NCBI RefSeq assembly: GCF_933775445.1 | Contig: NC_065877.1 | Coordinates: 36,220,694 to 36,284,693 of the forward strand | Direction: 5' to 3' | Length of the DNA stretch: 64,000 bases | DNA from: Argentina anserina | Lineage: Eukaryota; Streptophyta; Magnoliopsida; Rosales; Rosaceae | Shown here: one piece after another, positions 12,400 to 26,250 of the stretch | Layout of the letters: every line of letters starts with the position of its first letter | Numbering within the stretch: position 1 is the stretch's first letter | Translations under genes and position numbers: made by a program | The notes under the pieces: generated by a model | Database searches by the model: none | What the model was told of the DNA's origin: nothing | The model's input: the letters and a program-made list of their open reading frames with translations, nothing else

Positions 12400-14106
12400 T
12401 AATACGATAACAATTGAACTCACAGATAAGTATTTGAGTTAATACGTTGAAAGTTATGAAACTTGAAAATAAGCTTCCATTTCATACGTAGATTGAACTA
12501 AGTATATATTAGTTTACATTGAGCTGCGCTTAAATTCGATTTCCGATTAAATGTTGTAGATATATATATAGCAAACATTATTTTGACTGTTTTTTTTTTT
12601 ACCATTTTTACAAGACAATGACTAGACAGCCTTCATGGAATCCATTATATATGTTAGGCTTGTCAACACTGCACGAACTGTACTGGGCATGTTTCAGCTG
12701 AATCTCCCCCCGTCAGAACCCACCTTCTTTTAGAAAGCAAATCGATAGAGTTTGAACTGCCAACTGGTTGTTCCTTAATTCACAAGATATCTATCTCCAT
12801 CAGAATTTCAGGTATCCCAACCCAAGACTTATTTACTCCTTATCATTAAAAAGGCTTGATTGAAGAAACAGAAGAAGTTCTTCACCAGATAACCCTCTTC
12901 ACCTACCTTAATCGGAATGGCTTATTTGTCCCACATCCACCTTTCAAAGTTTTAGGTTATTCCAAAATCTATGACTATAAAGTATAAACAATACGTACTT
13001 TCCAGTAGGAAAAGATAGCTGAATATATATTACCAAGTTTAGCTAGCTATAGAACTAATAGAAGTCAATTCATCATGACTTCGTAAAAGTCAATTGTCGA
13101 TGGAAACTTGTGTGCTTAATTTAACAAAATATTGCAGCAACATATATAACAAATGCCTAGAGCACATCGTCCATGGCGAGGGGCTTCATGTCCTATATTT
13201 TTGGCTTTGGTTTACTCTCTTGTGTCACTTAGGTTATTTACAACACAATAGAGACACGAACATGCGATGTTTAGCGCAAAAGATCGAGTATTAAACCAGG
13301 TTGTTTAACCCGGCCGCATATATACTCTTTTGATTTCCTTAATTTGGTGAGAAATTTGCTCACCTAAAGATGTCTTCTATATGTTATAGTAGAACAATCC
13401 ACAATGAAATGCCATCTTCAATCGGCTATATGGACAATTTTAAAAGCTCCCATCATATCATCCTCTCTCTCGCTCTCTCTTTCATTCTCTTCTTTTGAAA
13501 GTACACAAAGACAATACTCTTTGTTAGTTGTGAACTTGTGATCCACATTTAACAACTACAACATAATATTAATTGTGTGACTTGTGTCTTATATCATCTC
13601 CTTATGAAAAGAATCTCCATCACCAACTCATATCCATACTAAGCCATTAACTGATACACACTCAATTCCCCAAGTAGTAACAAATACATGCGAAAACTAG
13701 TAATTTCCGACAATCCCAAGGTTTATATGTTTTTTTAAAAACAATATCGGTGACAGCCCAATCCGAAGGTGACTCCACTTCTATTCAAGGCCCAATTTTT
13801 GCTTTCGGGTCGGGTCAAAAAACCGGGCATCGGCATCACCGTAAACTTTAAAACGAAGCTCTGTGAGTTTTGGTCGCACAATTATTATTCCTCTCTTAAA
13901 AAATTGAAATCGGAATCCCTAAATTTCAACTCTGAATCTCTCCGGGATTGGATCGAAGCCCCAAAGTCCTCAGCTTTCGTTGATCCTCAGGCAAGTGAAC
14001 TCTTCTGCTTCCAGTTTTTACGGATTCCGATTGGCTTTGAGATTTTCCGTTTTAATTTTCTGCTGACCTTTTTGTTTTTTAGGGTTTTCAGTGGAGGAAT
14101 TGAGTT
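12400..14106. other. Intergenic spacer and 5' UTR of the golgin gene
   Basis: Up to about 13740 no gene is supported; the 66-residue frame at 13094 has no family signature. From about 13800 the sequence is the 5' leader of the golgin gene. A leader intron may run from about 13991 to 14082, ending TTTTTTAG. Its best donor is CAG/GCAAGT, which would be a GC-AG intron. Confidence 0.45.
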
Positions 14107-17100
14107 ATGGATTTGATGAATAGTTACAAGGGGGTTGTAGGACGGGTCTTCGGCAATGAGAAATCTTCAACTTCAAATGAAGATAGGTGTGTAACTTTGA
14201 TTATTGATTTTCATTCATGTTGCTATTGTTTTGTTTGGTTGTGCATTGCATGGTTTTCGGTTTCGCTTTCGGAGTAGTAGTGTGTGATTTGTAATGTAGT
14301 TTGGATTGGTTTGTTTTTGGTAGTTATGTTGAGAGGTTGCTGGACTGTATAAGCAATGGGAAGCTGGCAGAGGATAGGAGGACTGCTATGGTGGAGCTTC
14401 AGTCTGTTGTGGCCGAGAGCTCCGGCGCTCAGCTGGCGTTTGGAGCAATGGGTGAGTGCTAGTGGGTTATTTTGGTATAGTGGTTTGCGTTTTTTTTTTG
14501 TTTCGAGCTTGCAGTGTTTGAGAGTTATTGTTTGGTTTTTGTAGGCTTTCCTGTGATGATGGGTGTACTGAGGGAAGAACGCGACGATGTTGAAATGGTT
14601 TGCCACTGTCTCTTGTTATTTATTTTCATCTCGCTTATACGTCTTTGCTGTTTTTTTTCCCTGTCCCGATGGTTATAATGAATTTTTATTCTAAATGTAG
14701 TGCTTTAATATCAATTTGTATATGTGGATGTGTCTCACTATGTGCATTCTACATACGCAGGTCCGAGGTGCCCTAGAAACTCTTGTAGGTGCCTTGACTC
14801 CTATTGAACATGCAAAAGTCCCAAAGAACGTGATTCAACCAGCTTTAATGAACACGGATTTGCTTTCTAGAGAAGCAGACAGCATTTCACTCCTCCTAAG
14901 CTTGTTGGTGAGACTTAATTTATTGTATTACAAAAATACTGAACGTGATTATATTTAGCTGTAAGCTGTTTTATCTATGTAAATGCTGATAAATTTTAAC
15001 ATATATATGTTTTCTCTCATTGTAGTCAGAGGAGGATTTCTATGTACGGTATTACACTCTTCAGCTTTTGACGGCTCTTCTCACAAATTCTCCAAATAGG
15101 TATTAGTTTAAAGCTAGTTGAAAAGTTTGGATCTTTTAATAGTTTAGAAAGAATTCTGGCTGATTACTCTTTTCAGGTTACAGGAAGCCATTCTGACCAT
15201 TCCTCGTGGTATAACTCGCCTAATGGATATGCTCATGGATCGTGAGGTACTAATCTCTTGTGTAAATATCAATTATTCTTCACATTTGTCACTACCATTT
15301 ACTTTTGAAGGGTGATTTTTCAAGTATTACATTTTTACTCCAGTTTCTGAAATCTTGAACTTGAGAAGATTGAAATAGGAACAAATGTTATCATGTTCGC
15401 TAATCTTACTCACTTCTTGTTGTTGCCTTCTAGGTTATACGAAATGAGGCCTTGTTACTTCTTACTTACTTGACACGTGAAGCTGAGGTGACATTTTCTT
15501 TTGTGGTGATTCATATTTATCTACTTTATGTTCAAGATATTTTCTTGAACCTGTGACTGAAATGGAGAAAGCCTTGCTCCACTTTTTTGTTTTGGCACTC
15601 TTGTATTGATATAGATTATTGTAATTTTCAGGAAATTCAAAAAATCGTGGTCTTTGAAGGTGCTTTTGAAAAGATTTTCAGCATTATCAAAGAAGAAGGT
15701 GGCTCAGACGGTGGTGTTGTTGTCCAGGTGATTCACGTGACCGATTCTGTTTATAATTACTAGTTTCTACTGTGTGGTTTTATGTCTAATAAAACAATTT
15801 TCTGATTTGGGTACTCTATTTTCGTAGAGAATTTATTTGAGATATAATTTGATTATATAATTGTTCTAATGTAATTGCTCTTGCACAGGACTGTGTAGAA
15901 CTGTTAAACAACCTTATTCGGAAGAATGCATCTAATCAGGTTTTCAGCTTATACATGTTGCTGTACTTCTGAAATCACGGTTGTTGTGTTGTTGTCTTTT
16001 ACACAACTGGTGTATTCTTCCTTTAAATTGAAAGCATGTTTCATTCAGATACTATTGAGGGAGACAATTGGATTTGACCCATTGATGTCAATTTTGAAGT
16101 TACGAGGGAGTACTTACAGTTTCACTCAACAAAAGGTTAGATGCTCAGTTTTCTTATCACTGTAGCAAACAGCTATAAATTGTTACTGCACAATTCTTAC
16201 CGGTAACTTGTTGTTAATTTGGAAACAAACACAATGCCAGTAGACAATAAATCTTCTCAGTTCGTTGGAAACTATTAATTTGCTAATAATGGGAGGTTCA
16301 GAGGCTGATCCTGGAAAAGATTCAAATAAGCTGACAAACAAGACAACTCTCGTTCAGGTATCTTGAAACATTATAACCAGTGCTCCAATGAAATATCAAT
16401 TTGGTGTTATGAGTAATGTCTAAACTTTTAGCTTGAATGGATCTAGAAAAAAGTCTTGGACCATCTTCTAATGCTGGGTGTAGAGAGCCAGTGGGCACCT
16501 GTTGCTGTCCGTTGTGCGGTAAGATAGTTCTTAATCCTTCTCTCTCTCTCTCTCTCTCATGACACACACACACACACAATACAAAAACCTTCTCAAGAGA
16601 TAGTAGTCCATGAAGAGTTTTTTTTCACCTTTGATCTTATTCATTTGTAAGAGGTAGATTAATTGTACCAACCTAGTTCTCTAAAAAAAGTGGTTAAATC
16701 CATGAAAGGTATGTCACTTATTATCTGAGAGAATAAAACAAAGGAATTTCTAAAGGAAGGTGTAGAACTTTGCTTTAAAGAATTTTTATTGCCTTGTAGA
16801 CATTGAGTTGCTTCATAATTGTTAATCTTGATTCACTTCATCAGGCATTACAATGCATTGGTAATCTAATTATCGGGCATTCGAAGAATCTTGATGCCCT
16901 TGCAAGCAAAGTTCTTGGAGAGGGGCCACAGGAACCTGCTCTGAACTCAATTCTACGAATCATCTTGAGGACATCGAGTGTACAAGAGTTTGTTGCAGCA
17001 GATTATGTTTTTAAGAGCTTTTGTGAGGTTGGTAATGTTTAATTTGCTCTTTGTATCGTCGATCTGTACTTTCTTATGGAGCTTAAAGCAATTTATTTGT

Positions 17101-19263
17101 TACTGAAATGTTAAATCCCCAACTAATATGACTTCCTGATTGTGGATATTTCTCTTTTTTTATTTTGTGTTAATATTTTCTGAAAGTGCTTCCACCTCAC
17201 TTGATCAGAAAAATGCTGATGGCCAGAAAATGTTAGCGTCAACATTGATTCCTCAACCACATTCAATGACTCATGCACCCCATGAGGGCGATGTCAACAT
17301 GTCATTTGGAAGGTCGGTTCATTTAGGTGCATCTTTAGATTTTTAATGCATGCTCCCATTCTTTGTTGTTTATTATATATCATCTTTCTGTGCATCCTAT
17401 TATTTTCATGAATATAGATTTAAAAACTAATTATAGTAATTAATGTTATAAAAACTTGATTGTCTTGCAGTATATTGTTACAAGGTCTTACCATGAGTGA
17501 GAATGAAGTTGATCTTGAGGTAATGCAATGCTTAGTTGCGTCTGAGTTTTGTAAGACTGTATAACTCTGCTTCATTAGCTAATATATTGCCGCGCAGACA
17601 TGTTGCAGAGCTGCCAGTGTTCTATCTCATGTCATGAAGGACAACAATGAGTGCAAGGAAAAGGTATGCTGTTACATCATCTTCTAATTGTTCTGATGCA
17701 GTACAAGTATGATAATCATATTTTTGGCTGATCATGCACTTCATTTAAATTCATGCTTTCTTTTGTGTCCTATCACTTGACACAGCTAAGGTCCTAATTC
17801 TGACCTGAAAAAAACAATTTGCAGGTTTTACATATTGAACTTGAGGCACCTACGCCATCTTTAGGCGCTTCTGAACCTCTAATGCATTGGGTGGTAAAAT
17901 ATTTGGCCCTTTCCTCATCTATGAAAAACAAAGATGGAAAGTCTAGTGCCAATACATATGTTCAACCAATTCTCTTGAAAATGCTGGTGACTTGGCTAGC
18001 TGATTTCCCTAGTGCTGTGCACTGCTTCCTAGATTCACGTCCCCATATCACATATCTGCTCGAGTTGGTGTCCAGTTCATCCTCTACGGTATTCATAAAG
18101 GGGCTGGCAGCTGTTCTTCTAGGAGAGTGTGTTATCTACAATACATCTGGTGAAAGTGGGAAAGATGCTTTTACTATAGTTGATTCCATAAGCCAGAAGG
18201 TCGGACTCACATCATACTTTCTGAAGTTTGATGAGATGAGAAAAAACTTCCTCTTCACCTCTGCAAGGTCTGCTGAGCCCCCTAAACAATTAACCAGATC
18301 TGCTTCTGCTGGTATGGTAGAGCCCGAAGATGTTGATGAGAACAATTTATCAGATCAGAAAGATGAGGATCTACCTGTTCTCTCCTCAATATTTGATGCT
18401 GCATTTGTAAATTTTATAAAGAGTTTAGAGGCAAACATCAGAGAAAAGATTGTTGAGGTTTACAGTCAACCAAAGAGCAAGGTGGCAGTAGTGCCAGCAG
18501 AATTGGAACAAAAGAGTGGGGAAAGTGATGGGGAATATGTCAAGCGTCTGAAAGAATTTGTGGAAAAGCAATGCTTTGAAATTCAGGTATTGCTTTTACT
18601 TTCTTATAGCAAGCACTAAGGATGTAGGGAAGATAATTGTAGAAGCATGCTGTGGTATGTGTGTTATGAAAGCAATTTGTTTTTATCAATATTTGGTTTC
18701 ATAATCGTTCTATATTTTAGGACCTCCTCGGGCGCAATGCAAGCTTGGCTGAGGACGTGGCAGCAAGTGGTGGAGCCAGTCATAGTCGGTCTGAGCACGG
18801 TGCAGGCTCAGATAGAGTTCATGTTGAGACACTTCGACGAGATCTCCAAGAAGCCTCTAGGCGGTTGGAGTTGCTCAAAGCAGAGAAAGCCAAGATTGAG
18901 TCTGAGGCATCCATGTACAAAAATTTAGCTGGCAAGATGGAATCAGATCTGAAGAGTCTATCAGATGCTTACAATAGTCTTGAGCAAGCCAATTTCCAAC
19001 TAGAGAAGGAGGTAAGGGGTCAAAAGGGTGTGGGGTCTTTGGCCTTTCCAGATGTGGATGCAATTAGAGCTCAGGCGAGGGAAGAAGCTCAAAAGGAGAG
19101 CGAGGCAGAACTGAATGATCTTCTTGTGTGCCTTGGACAAGAACAGAGCAAGGTCGAAAAGCTTAGTGGTAGGTTGTTAGAGTTGGGGGAGGATGTAGAC
19201 AAGCTGCTTGAAGATATTGGAGACGATATGGGATTGCCTGCAGATGAAGATGAGGAAGACTGA
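14107..19263 (+). CDS. GC6: Golgin candidate 6 / p115 (Uso1) vesicle-tethering factor
   Basis: Eighteen coding exons join in frame: 14107-14186, 14324-14451, 14545-14597, 14761-14907, 15026-15099, 15177-15246, 15434-15487, 15632-15727, 15889-15939, 16049-16135, 16244-16357, 16447-16518, 16845-17027, 17209-17312, 17471-17519, 17598-17663, 17825-18586 and 18721-19263. The product is 910 residues, the usual plant length (about 914). The N-terminus MDLMNSYKGVVGRVFGNE and the armadillo-like head (VVAESSGAQLAFGAMGFP, RNEALLLLTYLTREAEE) are typical. The last exon (from about residue 731) encodes a coiled coil and ends in an acidic tail (ADEDEED). The Arabidopsis gene (also MAG4) tethers vesicles between ER and Golgi. 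All junctions are GT-AG and the gene looks intact. Confidence 0.95.
16538..16578. repeat. Compound (TC)n-(AC)n microsatellite in golgin intron 12
   Basis: A TC run of about 20 bases followed by ATG and an AC run of about 17 bases, wholly inside the intron between exons 12 and 13. Confidence 0.9.
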
Positions 19264-20531
19264 TGATGCCGGTGTCTGAATGATGTTTCATGTCATCTGA
19301 CCATGCATCGGTTCCTTCATCTTCTGCTTGGATGGTTATGCTTGGCTCTCACTTGTATATTACTAGTTGAATCAATTTATTGTACAGTTTGATATTTATT
19401 CTCAATGATACTCGTCTTTCTGGATAAAACTGTTGTTTTAGTTGAACTTGAAATTGACATTGTGAATTTGTTTTCGGAACCTCTTTTCATCAGATTAACG
19501 CTTGCCTGATCAATAACTGTTCTAATTTCGATCGTGCTCCAATATAGTGGACAAAGTTGAGGGGAAAAAGCACATGATCTATGAGCTTACTTGTTCCTAT
19601 CAAATGTTGATAACACTGGTGAAATATGGATATGTGTGAGAAAAGAATTTATGATAATGAATACTAGCTGCATATTACCTGTGGACTGAGTAAACATTAC
19701 AAGTGCGATTGTCACTTACAAATCCAGCATCATCTTTCCCATTCAAGATGCACATTCCAAGAGTGTAAGCTAATGGTAAGAAGATATGAGGATTTAATCA
19801 TATCGAGCCTAAGTTTTCCTATTTGATTTCAACATTCATAGTATCTCCTCTATTAGTAATCAAAATACAAAATTCACACCTCACAAGTATCAAGTAATAA
19901 TATATAATATATTTATACTTTTATAGCCAAAACTCATTTTGTCAATTAAAATGGGTGTGAAAATATATAAACACCTTGTACTATATGTTATTATTAAATG
20001 AGATTATATAATTCATGAACAAAAAGTTAATTATTAAAATTAGAATAGAAAAAAAGAATTATTCTCTATACATGTAACTTCTCGTTCCATATAACTGACC
20101 AATATCTCTAATATTTATAATAATTGCAATTAAATTTTATTTATATTATAATTATAATTAACACGGTGTATTTTATTCATATATATTTATTAAATATCTC
20201 CATCACACGTCACTCTCACCGGTCAATCACGTTATCCACGTCGATAATACGAAATTCGTAGCACCTAAAAACACCGTAATAATTCGGTAGAGAATAATAA
20301 TGCCAGGTATGGAGAGATGTGACAACTAGGCAGATAAGTTGTACCAGTCAACATCACTAGAGAGTTTGTGATTGACAAAACACTGAGTTCTTGAAGTTGT
20401 GCTGTTTGGTGTTTTCTAGGTAAATGCCAGATAAGCAAAGACGTGGCAACAACTAAGCTCTTTATAAATCCCAACAGTCAACATCGATCAGAGTTCGACA
20501 AACTCTTTCTCTGGGGGGACCTGACCTCAAA
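19264..20531. other. Intergenic spacer
   Basis: Holds the golgin 3' UTR and then a very AT-rich stretch (about 19850-20200), followed by the glucuronokinase promoter with CACGTC-type elements near 20237. No coding or RNA gene is supported. Confidence 0.5.
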
Positions 20532-22624
20532 ATGGATCATCGGAATTCCAAAACGGCGCCGTCGGAGGCGGTCATCGAGCACCGAGCCTACGCCAGGGTC
20601 GGTCTGCTCGGCAACCCCAGCGACGTTTACTACGGCCGCACCATCTCCTTCAGCCTCGGCAACTTCTGGGCCTCCGTCAAATTACACCCCTCCGATGACC
20701 TCGTCATCCAGCCCCACCCCACCCACGACCTCGTCGTCTTCTCATCTCTCCCCCACCTGGTACTCCATTGCCCCTCCCCCTCTCTCTCTCATTTGACTGT
20801 TTCCATTTGGTCAATGCAGAATTCTAGATGATTGCACTGTTTATGATGACAATGAATTGTGGAACAGGTGAATCGGCTGGAGAACGAGGGCTATTACGGC
20901 GGTGTTCGGTTGCTGATGGCAATTTGCAAAGTTTTTTTTGACTACTGCAAGGAGAAGGGGATCCATCTCGACTCTAGAAATTTCACTCTCTCGTATGATA
21001 CCAATATCCCTCGTCAGGTGAGAACATTTGATTCAGTTTTTGGGTTTTGGTTTAGGGAGATTTGAGTGATTGTGTAATGGTGATGAGACATTTTTTTTTT
21101 TTATGTTTGTTTTACAGACCGGGCTTTCGGGTTCTAGTGCTATTGTGTGTGCGGCGCTTAGCTGCCTGCTTGACTTCTACAAGGTGAGGCATTTGATCAA
21201 AGTGGAGGCCAGGCCCGGCATTGTGCTCGGCGCGGAGAAACAGCTGGGAATTGTTGCTGGTCTTCAGGATCGGGTTGCGCAGGTTTATGGAGGACTTGTT
21301 AACATGGTAGTCTCTCAACCGTTGCTATTGTTTAACTGCTCATATGCCACATATTGTTTAGAGAAATGTTGTGACTTTTTGGCTTCCTAGGAATTTGACA
21401 AGGAACATATGGATAGTTTGGGGCATGGCATTTACACGCCGATGGATGTTAGTTTGCTCCCGCCTCTACATCTCATATATGCCGAGAATCCAAGCGATTC
21501 TGGAAAGGTTAGCATTACTTATTGTTTATCTTCCAGGTTTGGTTTTCAATTGTTGGAAATTTTCTTGTGGACTGATAGAATGTATTGTAATGACAGGTAC
21601 ACAGTACCGTTCGCCAAAGGTGGCTTAATGGCGACGAGCTTATAATATCATCTATGAAAGAAGTTGCAGATATTGCGAAAGAAGGAAGGACAGCCTTACT
21701 TGAGAAGGACTACACTAAACTAGTAGCTCTTATGAATTCAAATTTTGATCTGAGAAGGTTTGTGATCTCTGCATCTCTTCATTTGTCATGCTATAGGGAC
21801 AACTATGCATCGTTTGTGTTATGAGATTTCTCAGCTTTGATTGTTGGAGCTCTTATGATTATATATTGTTAATAGAAAGCACAAGGCAGTGTCAAAAAGT
21901 GCAAAAGAAATGTGATAATTATGTGAGCATATTTGTATTTCATACATAGTGTGATAGGCTGCTCAGAGTTATTATACTGTTGTCTATCAAGGCTGATTGT
22001 TCAAAACTTTAATCACTTTCTGTTGGTTGTTGAAGTGTTGAACTTAGAACCATCATTTCACTTTCCAATCCCCTTAAGAAACAAGAAATTTATGTCTCAT
22101 AGAAAGAAGGTGAAAAAGGATATCCCAATTGCTACAAGTGAGGTTGAACTTTTAACCATCGCCTAATTATTACCTCGATCTGTTGAGAAGTTAAAAAGTT
22201 TGTTGCCTTTGTTTAAAAAAGATGAGAAAACAAAGGAATTGCATATAATATGGTGTCTACTTGAATGATTGATGGCCTTGGGTGAGATAGTGTAACAGGT
22301 TGCATTTTGTGACAACCTCACAATCTGAGCTTTTATGCATGTTATTTCTGTTGTCTTATTGCTATTTGAATGTTGTGCAGACGCATGTTTGGAGACGATG
22401 CACTTGGTGCTTTAAACATAGAGATGGTAGAGGTTGCCAGAAGGGTGGGTGCAGCCTCGAAGTTCACAGGTAGTGGAGGAGCTGTGGTTGTATTTTGTCC
22501 TGATGGTCCTTCTCAAGTGAAGCTATTAGAGGTCGCGTGTGTAAGTGCTGGTTTCAAACTTGAACCAATTAAAGTTATTCCCTCTCTTCTAACTGAGGTT
22601 GATCTTCAAACCCTGTCAAAATAA
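20532..22624 (+). CDS. Glucuronokinase (GHMP kinase family)
   Basis: Six exons join in frame: 20532-20759, 20868-21017, 21118-21306, 21391-21507, 21597-21757 and 22381-22624, giving 362 residues, the length known for Arabidopsis glucuronokinase. The enzyme phosphorylates D-glucuronate to its 1-phosphate with ATP (EC 2.7.1.43), the step that salvages glucuronate from inositol oxidation into UDP-glucuronate for cell walls; it is cytosolic. The GHMP ATP-binding motif is TGLSGSSAIVCAAL at the start of exon 3 (residue 127 on). The C-terminal GHMP motif is KFTGSGGAVVVFCPDG. The N-terminus EHRAYARVGLLGNPSDVYYG is characteristic. Intact. Confidence 0.94.
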
Positions 22625-24589
22625 GCATTTGAATTCTTTCCAATTTAGTTACTATGCATACATTAAAATTTTACACCCTTCCCCTCAATCTCTTGTCCCA
22701 TTGAATGTATTGGCTAAGTACAACCTTCAGTTTGTTGATGTGTGTTGTTAATAAAAGAGAGAGATTTCAATTTGGTTTAGATGCTATCAGCCTGAACCCT
22801 CTCTACCAAAAATGTAGAGCCAAACAGTATGCTTAGTGGAAAATACAGTATTTTGAGGAGTTTTGAGCTAGTCGTAAGAAGATGTCTTCTCTTTTAAGTT
22901 GTGGGACGAATTATTTTCGGCTTTGTATTTGGCTTGCATGATTAGACTCATATTGAAAGGGCGGCATGATCAATGGTACAGTTTGTGATGGCTGCTTGAA
23001 ATAATCGTTTGTGTTATGGATTGAGCATAGTTCACCTTTTCTGGGATAGAGACTCCAAACCAGTTTGTGATTGCGTAAATTGTTTCACGCTACCACCATT
23101 GCACATCTCAACTCGTTAAGCTCAACCAGAACAGATGCTCTTTGTGTTGTATTACCTAGTCGAGCGTCAAAACAGCGAGTGTCATTATATCCCTCCTGGT
23201 ATATGTGAATATAAATGGCTTTCAGACCCGGAACAAAAATTAACCAAAGCAAAAGAATCACTTGATTCACTTCCACAATAGGGCGCCATAAAATCATAAA
23301 GACCAGCCTGACATATTCAGATTGGCCATGAGTAAGAATGACAGAAACACTCGCATTCGGATTAGTAAGCTAACGGATTTTCAGATTTGACGTGAGATGG
23401 TGAACTATCCTATAGATTTTGGAGTGAGCCACAAAATATAGAAGTTTTAGGTCGGGTCTTTGTGCTTTAATGACTATGGATGCGGTGCCGACGGGGCTGA
23501 AAAGCTTTCACCAAACTAGGATGGAGGATACATGAGATCAGACTTAGATTAGTTTCCGATAAAATGGTCACACATTCATCTAACTTAGTTTTCTAACATT
23601 AGTTTTTGAACCCAAAAACGTTCGGTTACCATGTAGGCTTGTGTTAGATCGGACCTTATTTTCAAGACTTTGGAATGTCGCAGTGGTACCTATATTATGC
23701 ATATTTGTACGTGTTACCTTCTTATCTCCAGTAGCAGTGTGATAGTACTGTAATCTTAAGATTACATAAAAGGAAAAGAGAACCTCAATCTTACATATAC
23801 AACACACCACTACCATTACTGCTAGAGAACTCAAAGCATATTCCTACACACCGCAATCAACACTGTCTTGAGCTTAAACAAATTAAACACATTGCTTCAA
23901 GGGAAAGCTTTCACCAAACTAAGGTGGAGACTACAATATCAAACTTAACCCATCCCGTCAAACTTAGATTTCTAACAATGGTTTTGACAATCTTGAACTC
24001 ACACAAATGTTCAGTTACCATGTATTAGATTGGACTTATTTTCCAAAAGATGGAATGTTGTAGTGGTACTCATATAGTCATATAGTGCATAGTCGTATGT
24101 GTTACCTTCTATCTCCAGTAACATTGTGATTGTAATCAGATCAAATATGCATCAACCCGAAACTGATTGTAAATCATTACAAGAAAGAGAATTATTAGGA
24201 ACTAATAAAAGGAGATGAGGTTCTCTTATCTCACAAATACAACACACCACCACCACTTTGAGCTCAAGACCGACCTATTCATAGTTTCATACACAGCAAT
24301 TATCACAATCCTATCCCCAATCTCTCTAAACACATTGCTATGTGCTGAGTTAAGAGGCTACTGAGAGAACCCACTTTCTACTTTCTAAGCTTCATAATCT
24401 TGTTGATAGTTAAATTTTGTAGTCACTCATACTCTAATATCACATCACAAGCAAAGAAAACTATCTTATATTTCCCTACTATTACTTGTCACATAGCGAT
24501 ATCATTAGCTCCCGCGGTGAGAGATGAACAATTTAGACATGAGAAGTAGAAGGGTCACTTCACTGTCAAATGACTTAAAATCAGCATGT

Positions 24590-25690
24590 TGGTTTAGCTC
24601 GATCGAGTGTTCTTGGCAATGGTCTTGCTGCCTCGTCTAATGGTGACCCGTACAAAGACTTATGGAAGAAATTATCGCAAGCTAAAGTACCAGGGTAAGG
24701 GTACGAATATGTGCGTGGAGAGCATGCCCTAACCTATTGCCTACAAGGAATCGACTGGTTTTAAAGGGATATAAGAGTACTCTCTACCGTCGTCTTTGCA
24801 ACCAGTGTAAAGACTACAGTGCATCTATTTTGTTAGTGTCCAGTTGCGCAAGATTTCTTCAGAAGAATGTCCTTTGATCATCAAAGTGCTCTTCTGCCCA
24901 ATGTGTTTCAAGATTGGAGGCTTGAGAATTCAATGCATCTGAAACCGGACGTTTTGGAAAGGGGTTTTAATGGCTATTTGGTCATTATGGAAGAATAGAA
25001 TTGCTGCTCTACGGTAAAATAAAACCCCGGCCTACTGCAGACTTGTACGTGGGAGGTTTGACTTGGTTTGAGGAGTAGCACTATGGTACATACAAAACAA
25101 GACAAGGCTTGATGGAAACCAGAAAAGAGAGGCAAAATCAAGTTAATGTTGATGGTGCCTTCTTAGTTCTTACCTTCACGGACTCATGGAGGATTGGGAG
25201 TTCGCAAAGATGGAACTGGAGCTTCTAATGTGACTTTTTTCCAAGCGGGTGCAGCACGTTTTATCTGCAAAACACGCGGAGCTAATTGCTATTAGAGGGA
25301 CTAGAGTTGATCCCGATTCCAGACCATGAGACTAAGAAATGTGGACATCGAAACTGATTGTCAAGAAGGCAGTGGTACGATATATCATATATATCACCCA
25401 GAAAGAAATTTAGAGGTTCTGACACTTCACGATGATATTGCCGACGGGTTAGCTTGCTTAATATATATCACTTTGATTCAGAGTTTAGTCAGTTTACCCA
25501 ATATAGTAGTGTTAGCTTCCAGTAGCTGCTAGCTAATATTGAATTTGACAGCCATTCTCAGTTAAGGATGTCCTGCGATCAAATTATAATCCTCCTATTT
25601 GAGTCTTGATTGAGAATGTTCAATACCTTTCAGAAAAAAAAATAAAAGGCAGACACCTAATTCTTAGGTTGGGTCTCGAGTAATTTATTG
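24590..25690 (+). pseudogene. Remnant of a LINE retrotransposon 3' end (zf-RVT and RNase H parts)
   Basis: Conceptual pieces in shifting frames resemble the end of plant non-LTR reverse transcriptases: LWKKLSQAKVPG followed by CVWRAC and YRRLCNQC (zf-RVT-like, about 24655-24805), then VNVDGAF (about 25143) and IETDCQEGSGTIYHIY plus NLEVLTLHDDI (RNase H-like, about 25346-25440). Stop codons and frameshifts break every frame. An A-rich tract at 25633-25647 could be the former poly(A) end. It sits inside the tandem array, so insertion and array growth overlapped in time. Start and end are approximate. Confidence 0.7.
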
Positions 25691-26105
25691 ACTAAGAAAT
25701 GGGGGCTCTACACTGCCGATGGGGCTGACAAGCTTTCACCAAACTAAGATAGTTGGATAAAGGATATATCCATTAAGATAGTAAACTTAATTGAATCAAG
25801 CTGAAACTGATGAATACAAGAAAGAAGAAATATAAACTAACAAAAAGGAGAAGACAACCTCAATCTTACATATACACCCACATCATCACACTACTGCTAG
25901 AGAGCTCAAGAGCTAACAATACACACAGCAATCAGCATAGTCCTAAGCTAGATCTAATTAAACACAGATTGCTCTGTGCTGACTTAAGAGGCTACGGGGA
26001 TCCCACTTTCTACTTGTTAAGCTTCATCATCTTGTGGTTAGTTTAAATACATAACTCACTCATACATAAAGCAAAGAAAACTATCCCATACTTCCCTACC
26101 TCTTG

Positions 26106-26250
26106 TCACTCGTCGCAGAGTGATCTCATGAGCTCGCGCGGTGAACCCCAAATTTGAAGATCGATCAAAGAATGAGCTACATCTTCCTCTTCTGCACGAC
26201 ACTTTGCATTGACAATGTCATCCAGACTCGATCGATTTCTACGCTTCTGC
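26106..26250 (-). pseudogene. Pseudo-copy of exon 2 of the gene at 27276-28113
   Basis: On the minus strand this stretch follows a CAG acceptor and aligns with the true last exon (27434-27276) to the stop, including SPRELMRSLCDE and the TGA. An in-frame stop occurs three codons in and the frame shifts further on, so it cannot serve as an exon. A more decayed relic of the same stop region lies near 24490-24535. Confidence 0.75.

Noticed and set aside
13094..13294. 66-residue frame in the golgin upstream spacer
   Set aside because: Short, no motif, AT-rich background; expected by chance.
16322..16579. 85-residue antisense frame within the golgin gene
   Set aside because: It crosses a microsatellite and an exon-intron junction of a well-supported gene.
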